From NCBI GenBank assembly GCA_027619225.1, contig JAQCFW010000006.1, positions 1 to 64,000 on the forward strand: DNA of 64,000 bases, given 5' to 3'. The DNA comes from Bacteroidota bacterium. GTDB taxonomy: Bacteria > Bacteroidota > Bacteroidia > Flavobacteriales_D > Sanyastnellaceae. The notes under the pieces are model-generated. The model was not told where the DNA came from. It saw only the letters and a program-made list of their open reading frames with translations, and did no database searches. Of this stretch, positions 26,914 to 34,204 are shown piece after piece; the first letter of the stretch is position 1; each line of letters begins with the position of its first letter. The position numbers were made by a program, and so were the translations under genes.

Positions 26914-28053
26914 CTACTCTACCCAATTGGCTACAAAAACGTTTGTAGACCTCGTCCGGCCATTGTTTCTGTTTGAAGAGAAAGCAAGTCGCTTTCCATC
27001 TGGAGAAAACATCGGGAAGCTGTCGAAGGCGTTGTCGAAAGTCACTTGCGTAAGTCCCGTTCCGTCTAGGTTAATCATAAATATATTGAAAGGGAACCCT
27101 CCAGTATGGTGGTTGCTTGAAAATAGGATTTTATCTCCATCAGGATGGAAATAAGGCGCCCAATTGGCTCCTCCCAGTTGAGTCACCTGACGAATCTCCG
27201 TCCCGTCTACTCGCCCTATAAACAGCTCCATATCTGAAGGTTCTACTAAATCTTTAGCGAGTAAATCCTTGTATTTCTTTACATCTTCCTCCGTCTTCGG
27301 GCGAGAAGACCTCCAAACCAACCACTCCCCATCAGGTGAGAAAAACGCCCCACCATCATAGCCCAATTCGTCTGTCACTTGGAAAACATTGCTTCCGTCA
27401 AGGTCACATGTGAAGAGCTCTAAATCTCCCGTTCTAGTCGAAGTAAACACCATCTTATCTCCCTGTGGCGACAGTGTGGCTTCAGCGTCGTACCCAGGAC
27501 GGTCCGTGAGTTGGTTCACTACGTTGCCTTCTAAATCTGTTTCGAAAATCTCAAAGTCCGCGTATATAGGCCAAACATACCTGCCTTCAACACCTCTTTC
27601 CGGTACCGGAGGACATTCTTCGCTCCCGAGATGGGTGGACGCAAAGACCACAGTTGTATCTCCTGGCATATAGTATGCGCAAGTCGTTCTTCCCAGTCCG
27701 TTACTCACCCTTCTCGGTGGCGTTTCCGAAGGAGTTCCATCTGCATCCACATCCATCACAAAGATTTGGTCACATTGAATTCCTCCCTTCGGGTTAGAAG
27801 TTTGGAAGACAAGAGAATTAGAATCGAAAGACCAATACGCTTCAGCGTTATCCCCTCCGAAAGTAAACTGATGCATATTTGAAAGATGCACTTCCTTCTC
27901 GTACGTCACGCTGTCCTCGGAAAGTTTATTTCCCTCACGTTCTCCTCCACCTGAATGTGGGTTAGAGTGAGGGTTAGAAGCAGATTCAGAGCACCCAATT
28001 GTAAGCGCAGAACTCGCGACAATTACAAAAACACAAGCGATGTTTAATTTCAT
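26914..28053 (-). CDS. TolB-like PD40 beta-propeller lipoprotein
   Basis: A 379-residue lipoprotein with a lipobox ending at Cys21 (SALTIGC) followed by a flexible Ser/Asn/His/Gly-rich linker. The body is a WD40-like PD40 beta-propeller as in TolB, with repeats such as ATLSPQGDKMVFTSTRTG, AFFSPDGEWLVWRSSRP, PYFHPDGDKILFSSNHHTGG and PMFSPDGKRLAFSSNRNNG, and DLDGSNVFQVT-type linkers. Such proteins act as scaffolds in the periplasm or on the outer membrane; some belong to peptidase systems, but no peptidase domain is present here. No tol-pal gene is nearby. The gene heads a minus-strand run with the pseudouridine synthase and plsC genes. Confidence 0.85.
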   Translation of the reverse strand: MKLNIACVFVIVASSALTIGCSESASNPHSNPHSGGGEREGNKLSEDSVTYEKEVHLSNMHQFTFGGDNAEAYWSFDSNSLVFQTSNPKGGIQCDQIFVMDVDADGTPSETPPRRVSNGLGRTTCAYYMPGDTTVVFASTHLGSEECPPVPERGVEGRYVWPIYADFEIFETDLEGNVVNQLTDRPGYDAEATLSPQGDKMVFTSTRTGDLELFTCDLDGSNVFQVTDELGYDGGAFFSPDGEWLVWRSSRPKTEEDVKKYKDLLAKDLVEPSDMELFIGRVDGTEIRQVTQLGGANWAPYFHPDGDKILFSSNHHTGGFPFNIFMINLDGTGLTQVTFDNAFDSFPMFSPDGKRLAFSSNRNNGRTRSTNVFVANWVE

Positions 28054-28088
28054 GGGCGCAAATTTACTGATTCTTCATTCAGAATTGT

Positions 28089-28096
28089 TAAATTTG
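28089..28096 (+). promoter_or_regulatory. -7 box of rnpB
   Basis: TAAATTTG matches TAnnTTTG exactly and ends 5 nt before the predicted 5' end of the RNase P RNA helix P1 (ACGGT, 28101-28105), the expected distance for a transcription start. A TTG -33 element is not evident. Confidence 0.6.
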
Positions 28097-28098
28097 TG

Positions 28099-28450
28099 TC
28101 ACGGTTGCCTTTATCGCCTCACGCAAGTGGGGAGGAAAGTCCGGACAGCTCAGAGTACCGCACTCCTCGAAAGGGAGGACTATCAAACGTGATGGGACAG
28201 AAAGTGCTAAAGAGATTTAAACCGCCGATGGCCTTCCCGCGCAAGTAGGAAGGAACAGGTAAGGCTGAAAAGGTGGAGTAAGAGCCCACCAGCAATGGAG
28301 TGATCCATTGGCTTAGGTAAACCTTGCGGGCTGCAAGACCATGTAAACTAGTGCTTGAGGGCTACTCGCTCGATGCTAGAGGGTGGGTCGCATTAGATCA
28401 ATGATGAAGCAGCTCTTCGGAGCTGAACAGAATCCGGCTTACACCGTAAT
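28099..28450 (+). ncRNA. rnpB: RNase P RNA (class A)
   Basis: This is the catalytic RNA of RNase P, which trims the 5' ends of tRNA precursors. The universally conserved core is visible: GAGGAAAGTCCGGAC near 28130-28144, ACAGAAA near 28198, an AGAGCCCACC block near 28281, GGTAAACC near 28316, and ACAGAATCCGGCTTAC near 28428-28443. ACGGT at 28101-28105 pairs with ACCGT at 28443-28447 to close helix P1. The ends are accurate to within about five bases. A -7 box precedes it and a strong terminator follows. It is divergent from the TolB-like lipoprotein gene. Confidence 0.95.
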
Positions 28451-28453
28451 CAC

Positions 28454-28491
28454 GAGGGGAATTCCACACCGGAGTTCCCCTCTCCATTTTT
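28454..28491 (+). terminator. Rho-independent terminator of rnpB
   Basis: GAGGGGAAT/TCC pairs with GGA/GTTCCCCTC around CACACC, a GC-rich hairpin of about 12 bp followed by ATTTTT. It directly follows the last paired bases of rnpB. Confidence 0.88.
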
Positions 28492-28532
28492 GAAGCATAA
28501 ATATATTTAATGTTAATATTAACTAATTGTGT

Positions 28533-28562
28533 TTGTATTTAAAAACTGACATCATAAATTTG
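28533..28562 (+). promoter_or_regulatory. Full Bacteroidota-type promoter of the 28603 gene
   Basis: TTG (28533-28535), 19 nt, then TAAATTTG (28555-28562). Both the -33 and -7 elements match the phylum consensus with spacing in the usual 17-23 nt range. The start codon is 40 nt downstream, after an A-rich leader. Confidence 0.75.
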
Positions 28563-28602
28563 CAAAAAAAAAGTAATTTAACGTAGCGAATTATAGGTGA
28601 AT

Positions 28603-29148
28603 ATGAAAGAAATAGTGTTTACAACTGAAGAGCTTAAGGAGGCTCGCGTTTATTATTCTGAAGAGAAAATTCGTCTAGAAGCGAAGTTGGATCATGTGAT
28701 GGGGATGCTAGTGAAATTAGGTGGATCAGTGAGGGTTTCCTCGGTGAAGAAGTCCAAGGTGACTGCGAAAGGAGTGAAGCCGAAGAAGAGAGGACCCAAG
28801 AGTATTTGGGGTGAGTTTATTATAAAGAGGCTTAGGGCAAGAAATACTCCGATGTCATACGTAAATCTTATTGATGATGCGATGGCAATTCACAAGCTTT
28901 CTAGTGAAAAGGTGATTGCAGCGAGGGCGAGTATTTTAAATAGCGCCTTTCGCCTGAGAACGGTTCACGGAAAGATTGAGACGGTGGGCAGAGCAGGAAG
29001 GAAGGAGAAATTGATCGTTTTAACGAAGTGGTTGCAAGAAGATGGGGCGCTAAAGCCAGACTATGCACAAGCCTTTAAGAAAATTCAAGGGGGGAAAGCT
29101 GTGAGGGTAGATATGTCGGTAGTTCCGGTTTCGCCATATGAGGATTAG
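28603..29148 (+). CDS. Small basic protein, putative nucleic-acid binder
   Basis: No named family recognised. The 181-residue protein has an N-terminal helical, coiled-coil-like segment (TEELKEARVYYSEEKIRLEA, about 7-40), then a lysine-rich linker containing KPKKRGPKSIWGEF near 65-78, which resembles an AT-hook-like DNA-binding patch. The C-terminal half looks like a winged-helix fold (SYVNLIDDAMAIHKLSSEKV, SAFRLRTVHGKIETVGRAGR). Together these suggest a DNA- or RNA-associated protein, but this is inference. The ATG at 28603 is preferred over an in-frame GTG two codons upstream. It has its own promoter and a bidirectional-looking terminator, so it is a single-gene unit. Confidence 0.75.
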   Translation: MKEIVFTTEELKEARVYYSEEKIRLEAKLDHVMGMLVKLGGSVRVSSVKKSKVTAKGVKPKKRGPKSIWGEFIIKRLRARNTPMSYVNLIDDAMAIHKLSSEKVIAARASILNSAFRLRTVHGKIETVGRAGRKEKLIVLTKWLQEDGALKPDYAQAFKKIQGGKAVRVDMSVVPVSPYED

Positions 29149-29193
29149 TCGGTAGAAGGAAGAAGAAATATAGTGCTAATTATAAAGCAAAAT

Positions 29194-29227
29194 AAAAAGG
29201 GGCAGCCACAATCGGCTGCCCCTTTTT
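29194..29227. terminator. Bidirectional terminator between convergent genes
   Basis: AAAAAGGGGCAGCC and GGCTGCCCCTTTTT form a perfect 14-bp stem with loop ACAATC. The A-run and T-run on the two sides let it work in both directions, ending the 28603 gene and the convergent pruA. Confidence 0.93.
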
Positions 29228-29248
29228 CGTTGTAAAAACTAGATTTAA

Positions 29249-30877
29249 TTAAGAATGGAATGGGTATCTGTAATCCTCAACTGGGACAAGAGTTTCCTTT
29301 ACAGTTCGTGCGCTAACCCAACGGAGTAGGTTTAAGGCAGAACCGGCTTTGTCGTTGGTTCCCGATCCACGAGCTCCACCAAATGGCTGTTGGCCTACGA
29401 CAGCACCAGTGGGCTTGTCGTTGAGGTAGAAATTTCCTGCTGCGTTCTCTAAAGCGTCTTTTGCTTGGGCGAGAGCGTAGCGGTCTTGAGCGAAAACGCA
29501 ACCTGTGAGGGCGTACTCGCTTGTAGAATCGACAAGTTCGAGGGTTTCGGTGAACTCTGAGGCTGGGAAAACATAAATCGTAAGAACAGGACCGAAGATC
29601 TCTTCGACCATGGTGCGGAACTTAGGGTTAGAGGTGAGGATTACTGTGGGCTCGACGAAGTATCCGACCAAATCGTCACATCCTCCACCGGCGATAATTT
29701 CACAGTCGTCTTGAGATTTTGCGTATTCGATATAAGATTTAATATTCTCGAAAGAACGACGGTCAATCACAGCATTGATGAAGTTTCCGAAATCAGCAGG
29801 AGATCCCATCTTTAATGTGCCGAGGTCGGCGAGGAGTTGATCTTTTACGGCTGGCCAAATATCATCTGAGATATATGCGCGAGAAGCGGCGGAACATTTT
29901 TGGCCTTGATACTCGAAAGAGCCACGGAGAAGGCCTGTAGCAACAGCCTTCGTGTTCGCGCTACTGTGAGCCACAACGAAGTCTTTACCGCCCGTCTCTC
30001 CAACAATTCTAGGATACGACTTGTAAGTTGCGAGATTGTCTCCTATCGTTTTCCAAAGGTTGCGGAAGACTGCAGTAGATCCAGTGAAGTGGAGACCCGA
30101 GAAGTCAGGATGTTTAAAAATAACATCTCCTGCCACTTTACCGTCAACAGCAACTAGATTGATCACTCCGTCAGGAAGACCAGCCTCACGGAATATTTCC
30201 ATGAGAACTTGTGCGCTGTACATTTGAGTACCCGCAGCTTTCCACACCACAACATTTCCCATTAACGCCATGCAGGCAGGTAAATTTGCAGCTATAGCAG
30301 TAAAATTGAAAGGTGTTAAAGCGAACGTGAATCCCTCTAAAGCCCTGTACTCAGTTCTATTCCAAACACCTTCAGAGCTCTCAGGCTGAACAGCCTGGAT
30401 TTCCTGAGCGAAGTAAGCATTAAATCTTAGGAAGTCAATAAGCTCACATGAAGCATCAATCTCTGCTTGATAGCAATTCTTTCCTTGAGAAAGCATTGTT
30501 GCTGCATTAAGTTTGGCTCTGTACTTACCTGCAATGAGGTCAGCTGCTTTTAAAAATATTGTTGCTCTATCAACAAAAGAAAACGCAGCCCATTTCTTGC
30601 GTGCTGAAAGCGCTGCAGTGATAGCCGCTTCAACGTGAGAAGCATCCCCATAGTTAGAGTGGCCAAGGACTTTTCCGTGCTCATGTGGAGGGGTCATAGC
30701 TCGTTTGTCAGAAGTGCGAACCAAATCACCACCGATATACATAGGTACATCTATGGGGTCTTGATTGTACATTTTATTGTACATATTTTGAAGTTCTTCA
30801 CGCTCTGGAGAGCCTGGAGCGTATGATAGAACCGGTTCGTTTACCGGAAAAGGGACTTGAAATGTTCCGTGTGCCAT
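29249..30877 (-). CDS. pruA: 1-pyrroline-5-carboxylate dehydrogenase
   Basis: PruA oxidises glutamate gamma-semialdehyde (from pyrroline-5-carboxylate) to glutamate with NAD, the second step of proline breakdown. The 542-residue length fits the stand-alone enzyme rather than the PutA fusion. Key blocks are FALTPFNFTAIAANLPACMA, the general-base glutamate in VGETGGKDFV near residue 290, the catalytic cysteine in YQGQKCSAASRAYI near 324, and EEIFGPVLTIYVFP. The start at 30877 (MAHGTFQVPFPVNEP) matches the family; a longer start at 30901 adds eight atypical residues. Proline dehydrogenase (putA/prodh) is not in the window. A TAATTTTG box sits 22 nt upstream on the same strand. Confidence 0.94.
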   Translation of the reverse strand: MAHGTFQVPFPVNEPVLSYAPGSPEREELQNMYNKMYNQDPIDVPMYIGGDLVRTSDKRAMTPPHEHGKVLGHSNYGDASHVEAAITAALSARKKWAAFSFVDRATIFLKAADLIAGKYRAKLNAATMLSQGKNCYQAEIDASCELIDFLRFNAYFAQEIQAVQPESSEGVWNRTEYRALEGFTFALTPFNFTAIAANLPACMALMGNVVVWKAAGTQMYSAQVLMEIFREAGLPDGVINLVAVDGKVAGDVIFKHPDFSGLHFTGSTAVFRNLWKTIGDNLATYKSYPRIVGETGGKDFVVAHSSANTKAVATGLLRGSFEYQGQKCSAASRAYISDDIWPAVKDQLLADLGTLKMGSPADFGNFINAVIDRRSFENIKSYIEYAKSQDDCEIIAGGGCDDLVGYFVEPTVILTSNPKFRTMVEEIFGPVLTIYVFPASEFTETLELVDSTSEYALTGCVFAQDRYALAQAKDALENAAGNFYLNDKPTGAVVGQQPFGGARGSGTNDKAGSALNLLRWVSARTVKETLVPVEDYRYPFHS

Positions 30878-30898
30878 ATTGTTAATTAATAATTGGTG

Positions 30899-30906
30899 CA
30901 AAATTA
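30899..30906 (-). promoter_or_regulatory. Candidate -7 box for pruA
   Basis: On the minus strand this reads TAATTTTG, an exact TAnnTTTG match, 21 nt before the pruA ATG. The -33 region reads TGG rather than TTG. Confidence 0.45.
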
Positions 30907-30954
30907 CTTATTAGCATCTAAGCAGAGCCATGCTTTACTACTTTTAGGAATAAT

Positions 30955-32382
30955 ATGAACCTCTTTATTAAATACCCTATTATTTTATTTATTGCGCAGA
31001 GCTTCATTTCCTATTCCTCTGTAGCCCAAACCTCAAATCCCACTTCCATCTCCGCCGCCGCTTTCTACCTTAAAGGCAACATGATGGAGGCGAATATGCA
31101 GTACGGAGCATTGCTTAGTGTAGAGCCTGAAAATATTGATTACCAATATTATTACGCCGTAACCTGCACGGCCGATTCTGCCCTTAGAATGGAAGGAATA
31201 GATCGATTGAAAGCTTTAGAGGGGTTAGGTTCATTCGGCGGAGAACGCTTGTTTTTCTTAGCGCTTGCCTATCACCATTTGTCTGAATATACACGTGCGA
31301 TAAAGGTCTTTAAGAGGGCGGAGCAAAGTGCGGTGAGGAAGTCTGTTTGGCTTTCCGAAGTAAAATTAAGGTTAGCCCAATGCGAAGCCGCTTTGGCAAA
31401 TCAAACATCATTGACTTCCTTCACTCGCCATTCCTCAGTGACGGTGTCATTCGAAGATTTCTTCAGATCCATCCCCACAAATGACTCCCCTTACAGGATG
31501 ATACTTCTTCCCACCGAGCTTAGGACGAAGTATGATAAAAAGTTGGGGTGGGTAAGCCCGGTTGCCTTCGATGCAGAAGCCGACTTGATGTATTTCAGTT
31601 CTTACGGGAAGAAAGGCGAAACAGGCTTAGATATCTACTCTGCTAAGATTTTAAGTGACGGCTCCCTCGATGTGCCGGTTCGACTCCCTGAATCGGTAAA
31701 TTCCCTTTCTGATGAAATAAACCCGTTTTTTCACGCCGCGAGCTCCACCTTAATATTTGCCTCGAATAGGCAGTCCTCTTTAGGTGGCTACGATATGTTT
31801 TCTTCAGAATTGAGTTCATCTTCAGGCTCTTACCTTGATTGCTCGGCTTTTCAGTCGGGGATAAACTCTCCATTGAATGAATTCGCTTACTACCCTTTGA
31901 GTGAACTAGGTAGAGGTTGGTTAGTAAGCGATAAATCAGGGTACTTTTCGGAAACAGTTCTTTCTGAGATAGAGCTAGAGATTGATGTTCAAATAGAAAC
32001 TAAGGTTGAAGCTGAAGATGAGGTTGAGGTTGAGGTTGAGGTTGAGGTCGTTGTTGAGGTCGAGGCCCTTGTCGAGAATGTTGCAGAAGTAGCAGAGCCT
32101 ATCGACATAATCATCCCAGTGGAACCTGAGAAACAACAGTCACAGCAACACCTTAATTTAGAGTTGTCCAGCAGTTTGTCTATACAAATAGGTGTGTTTA
32201 GCAATGAACCGGATGTAAGTCTGCTTCCATTTGGATTTAATCTTTTCACATTAATTTTGCCTGATGGCTTATATAAAGTTTTTGCAGGTCCCTATCAGAA
32301 TGAAGATGAGAGGGCAGAGGTTAAGCAAAAGCTTATCGAAGCTGGTTTTACAGATGTTTTCAATGTTGTTGCCAAACCCTAA
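30955..32382 (+). CDS. Envelope protein with TPR, PD40 and SPOR domains
   Basis: A 475-residue exported protein; the start MNLFIKYPIILFIAQSFISY to SVAQ is a signal peptide. Residues 30-150 form TPR-like helical repeats (MMEANMQYGALLSVEPENID, AYHHLSEYTRAIKVFKRAEQ). Residues about 195-330 resemble PD40 propeller blades (VAFDAEADLMYFSSYGKKGE, TLIFASNRQSSLGGYDMFSS). A Glu/Val dipeptide run follows (about 346-375), then a C-terminal SPOR-like domain (IQIGVFSN to LYKVFAGPYQNEDERAEVKQ). SPOR domains bind denuded peptidoglycan. The layout resembles PorE-type T9SS-associated proteins but ends in SPOR rather than an OmpA domain. It is followed 11 nt later by a T9SS-sorted gene, probably co-transcribed. 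Function unproven. Confidence 0.8.
   Translation: MNLFIKYPIILFIAQSFISYSSVAQTSNPTSISAAAFYLKGNMMEANMQYGALLSVEPENIDYQYYYAVTCTADSALRMEGIDRLKALEGLGSFGGERLFFLALAYHHLSEYTRAIKVFKRAEQSAVRKSVWLSEVKLRLAQCEAALANQTSLTSFTRHSSVTVSFEDFFRSIPTNDSPYRMILLPTELRTKYDKKLGWVSPVAFDAEADLMYFSSYGKKGETGLDIYSAKILSDGSLDVPVRLPESVNSLSDEINPFFHAASSTLIFASNRQSSLGGYDMFSSELSSSSGSYLDCSAFQSGINSPLNEFAYYPLSELGRGWLVSDKSGYFSETVLSEIELEIDVQIETKVEAEDEVEVEVEVEVVVEVEALVENVAEVAEPIDIIIPVEPEKQQSQQHLNLELSSSLSIQIGVFSNEPDVSLLPFGFNLFTLILPDGLYKVFAGPYQNEDERAEVKQKLIEAGFTDVFNVVAKP
32020..32049 (+). repeat. Hexanucleotide tandem repeat (GAGGTT)n inside a gene
   Basis: Five in-frame copies of GAGGTT (the last ends in C), encoding Glu-Val repeats, with degenerate copies on both sides. 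Six-base units change length without breaking the frame, so copy number may vary between strains. Confidence 0.85.
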
Positions 32383-32393
32383 GAGGGATAAAC

Positions 32394-34064
32394 ATGCAAA
32401 TTAAATATATATTTTATAACGTTATACTACTGTTATTAAGTACACTAGTATCTGAGTCCTCAACTTTTGCTCAAACTAAAATTAACGAAGTGCTTGCGTC
32501 CAATCAACTTGCGTTTTTTGATGACTTTTTCGAATATGATGATTGGCTAGAAATATATCATGAAGGTCCGATTTTAAATCTGGCGGGGTATTATTTGAGC
32601 GACAGAGCTGATAACCTCACGAAATGGCAATTCCCATTTGATGATGCAGGCAATACTACGGTTTTGCCAGGAGGGTATATGATCGTTTGGCTTGACAATG
32701 ATTCAGAACAAGGGTCTAATCACGCAACTTTTAAGCTTTCGCCTGATGGGGAAGGGGTTTATCTGACCCAACCTGATGGAATCACGATAGTAGATTCATT
32801 GACGTTTCCCCAACAGCAGACCGATATTAGTTATGGCCGCGAGTGTGATGGTTGTGAGGAATGGATTTATTTTAACGTCCCCACGCCAGATTACACCAAC
32901 GCAGTAACACAGCTTACAACCCCACTTTTGTATATTAATGAGGTGCTGATTTCGAACACCAACAATCTTCTAGATGAGAATTTTGAGGCAGATTCTTGGG
33001 TTGAGATTTACAATCCGAATTCTTTCCAGGTAAATTTAGGTGGGTATACATTTTCAACGTTAGATGGTGGCTCATACACAGTGGTAGATAATCTCCCATG
33101 GGAGACAACAGTAGAAGGGGGTGAGTTTTTGCTTTTTTGGTTAGATGGAGATATGGAGCAAGGAGGGCATCATTTAGGTTTAGTGCCAAACATTTCTTCA
33201 GGAACCCTAACAGTAACAGGTCCTGACGATATTGTTGCTGATGTGTATAATTATGAAGTAGCTCTAGCAAACAACAGTTGGGGAAGAATTTCTGACGGCT
33301 CCCCAGCAAGTTCATGGTTCAGCACCCCCACGCCGCGGGTGTCAAATACATTGTTAATTATTCCTCCCGCCCCTTTATTTATCAATGAGTTGATGTCATC
33401 TAATCTTTTAGATACGACTGATGAATCGGGGATGCATGAGGATTGGTTTGAGATCGTAAACACGTCTGAATACGACGTCGATTTGGCTGGCTATTATGTT
33501 ACTGACAGGTTAAATGACCCAATGAAGTATCAATTCCCATTTGGGATTCCTGATTCCACAGTGATTGAGCCTGGTGGTTACGTTCTAATATTTGCAGATG
33601 AAGATGATTCTGAAGGTTGGAATCACACAAATTTTAAATTCAACAGTTCAGGAGAGTCTTTAGTACTGAGATCTGTGGATGGGTTTTCTATTGCAGATTC
33701 CGTTCATTTCCCTTTACTAAACCTTGACAATAGCTGGGGAAGGGACATTGATCAAACAGGTGAATGGAGGGTTTTCATAGCTGGGGAGACAACTCCGGAA
33801 TATTGTAATGTATGTACTTCGTCCATTTCAGAACTTCTTCTATTCCATGTAAGTGACTTCGTTTGTTATCCAAACCCAATTTCAAAAAATGCCTCAATTG
33901 CGATTTCTCACCCGGCAGTGCTACACGATTTGAAAGGGAGAGTAGTACAAAGGTTTTTAGTTGCGGGTAAGCATGTAATCACAGTTCATCCCGGGCTATA
34001 CTTGTTACAAGAAAATCCCGGGGACTTGTCCCAGTATAATGTCATTAAAGTAATTGTAGAGTAA
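32394..34064 (+). CDS. T9SS-sorted protein with three lamin-tail domains
   Basis: A 556-residue surface or secreted protein. A signal peptide (YIFYNVILLLLSTLVSE to TFAQ) is followed by three similar lamin-tail (LTD) domains at roughly residues 28-165, 180-315 and 325-475. Each opens with a KINEVLASN / LYINEVLISN / LFINELMSSN strand and contains a D/ESWVEIYNP or DWFEIVN motif and a SWGR block. The C-terminus (VCYPNPISKNASIAISHP to the end) is a type A T9SS sorting domain. LTD domains in bacterial secreted proteins are often found with extracellular nucleases or phosphatases, but no catalytic domain is present here; adhesion is one possibility. It follows the TPR/SPOR gene by 11 nt. Confidence 0.87.
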   Translation: MQIKYIFYNVILLLLSTLVSESSTFAQTKINEVLASNQLAFFDDFFEYDDWLEIYHEGPILNLAGYYLSDRADNLTKWQFPFDDAGNTTVLPGGYMIVWLDNDSEQGSNHATFKLSPDGEGVYLTQPDGITIVDSLTFPQQQTDISYGRECDGCEEWIYFNVPTPDYTNAVTQLTTPLLYINEVLISNTNNLLDENFEADSWVEIYNPNSFQVNLGGYTFSTLDGGSYTVVDNLPWETTVEGGEFLLFWLDGDMEQGGHHLGLVPNISSGTLTVTGPDDIVADVYNYEVALANNSWGRISDGSPASSWFSTPTPRVSNTLLIIPPAPLFINELMSSNLLDTTDESGMHEDWFEIVNTSEYDVDLAGYYVTDRLNDPMKYQFPFGIPDSTVIEPGGYVLIFADEDDSEGWNHTNFKFNSSGESLVLRSVDGFSIADSVHFPLLNLDNSWGRDIDQTGEWRVFIAGETTPEYCNVCTSSISELLLFHVSDFVCYPNPISKNASIAISHPAVLHDLKGRVVQRFLVAGKHVITVHPGLYLLQENPGDLSQYNVIKVIVE

Positions 34065-34080
34065 TAAGTTTATTGTTTTA

Positions 34081-34111
34081 TTGCTACTCGATTATGAACT
34101 CACTATATTTG
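34081..34111 (+). promoter_or_regulatory. Promoter of rpsA
   Basis: TTG (34081-34083), 20 nt, then TATATTTG (34104-34111). This is a full match to the Bacteroidota promoter consensus and predicts a transcript starting near 34117, with a leader of about 90 nt before the rpsA ATG. Confidence 0.78.
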
Positions 34112-34131
34112 CGCCCTCAAATCGGGTAAAT

Positions 34132-34175
34132 GTGAGGATTTATCCGTTGATTTATTTCTGTATCGCCATCCTCAC
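34132..34175 (+). other. Inverted repeat in the rpsA leader
   Basis: GTGAGGAT (34132-34139) and ATCCTCAC (34168-34175) are perfect 8-bp complementary arms with a 28-nt loop, lying wholly within the predicted rpsA leader, 29 nt before the ATG. S1 represses its own translation through leader structure in E. coli, so an analogous role is possible here; no T-tract follows, so it is not a terminator. Confidence 0.5.
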
Positions 34176-34204
34176 TTAGGTGATTCATACAAATAAGGGA
34201 CGCA

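Noticed and set aside
31989-32249. Ser/Thr-repeat open frame antisense to the Glu-Val repeat
   Set aside because: Arises from the (GAGGTT)n repeat read backwards; no independent support.
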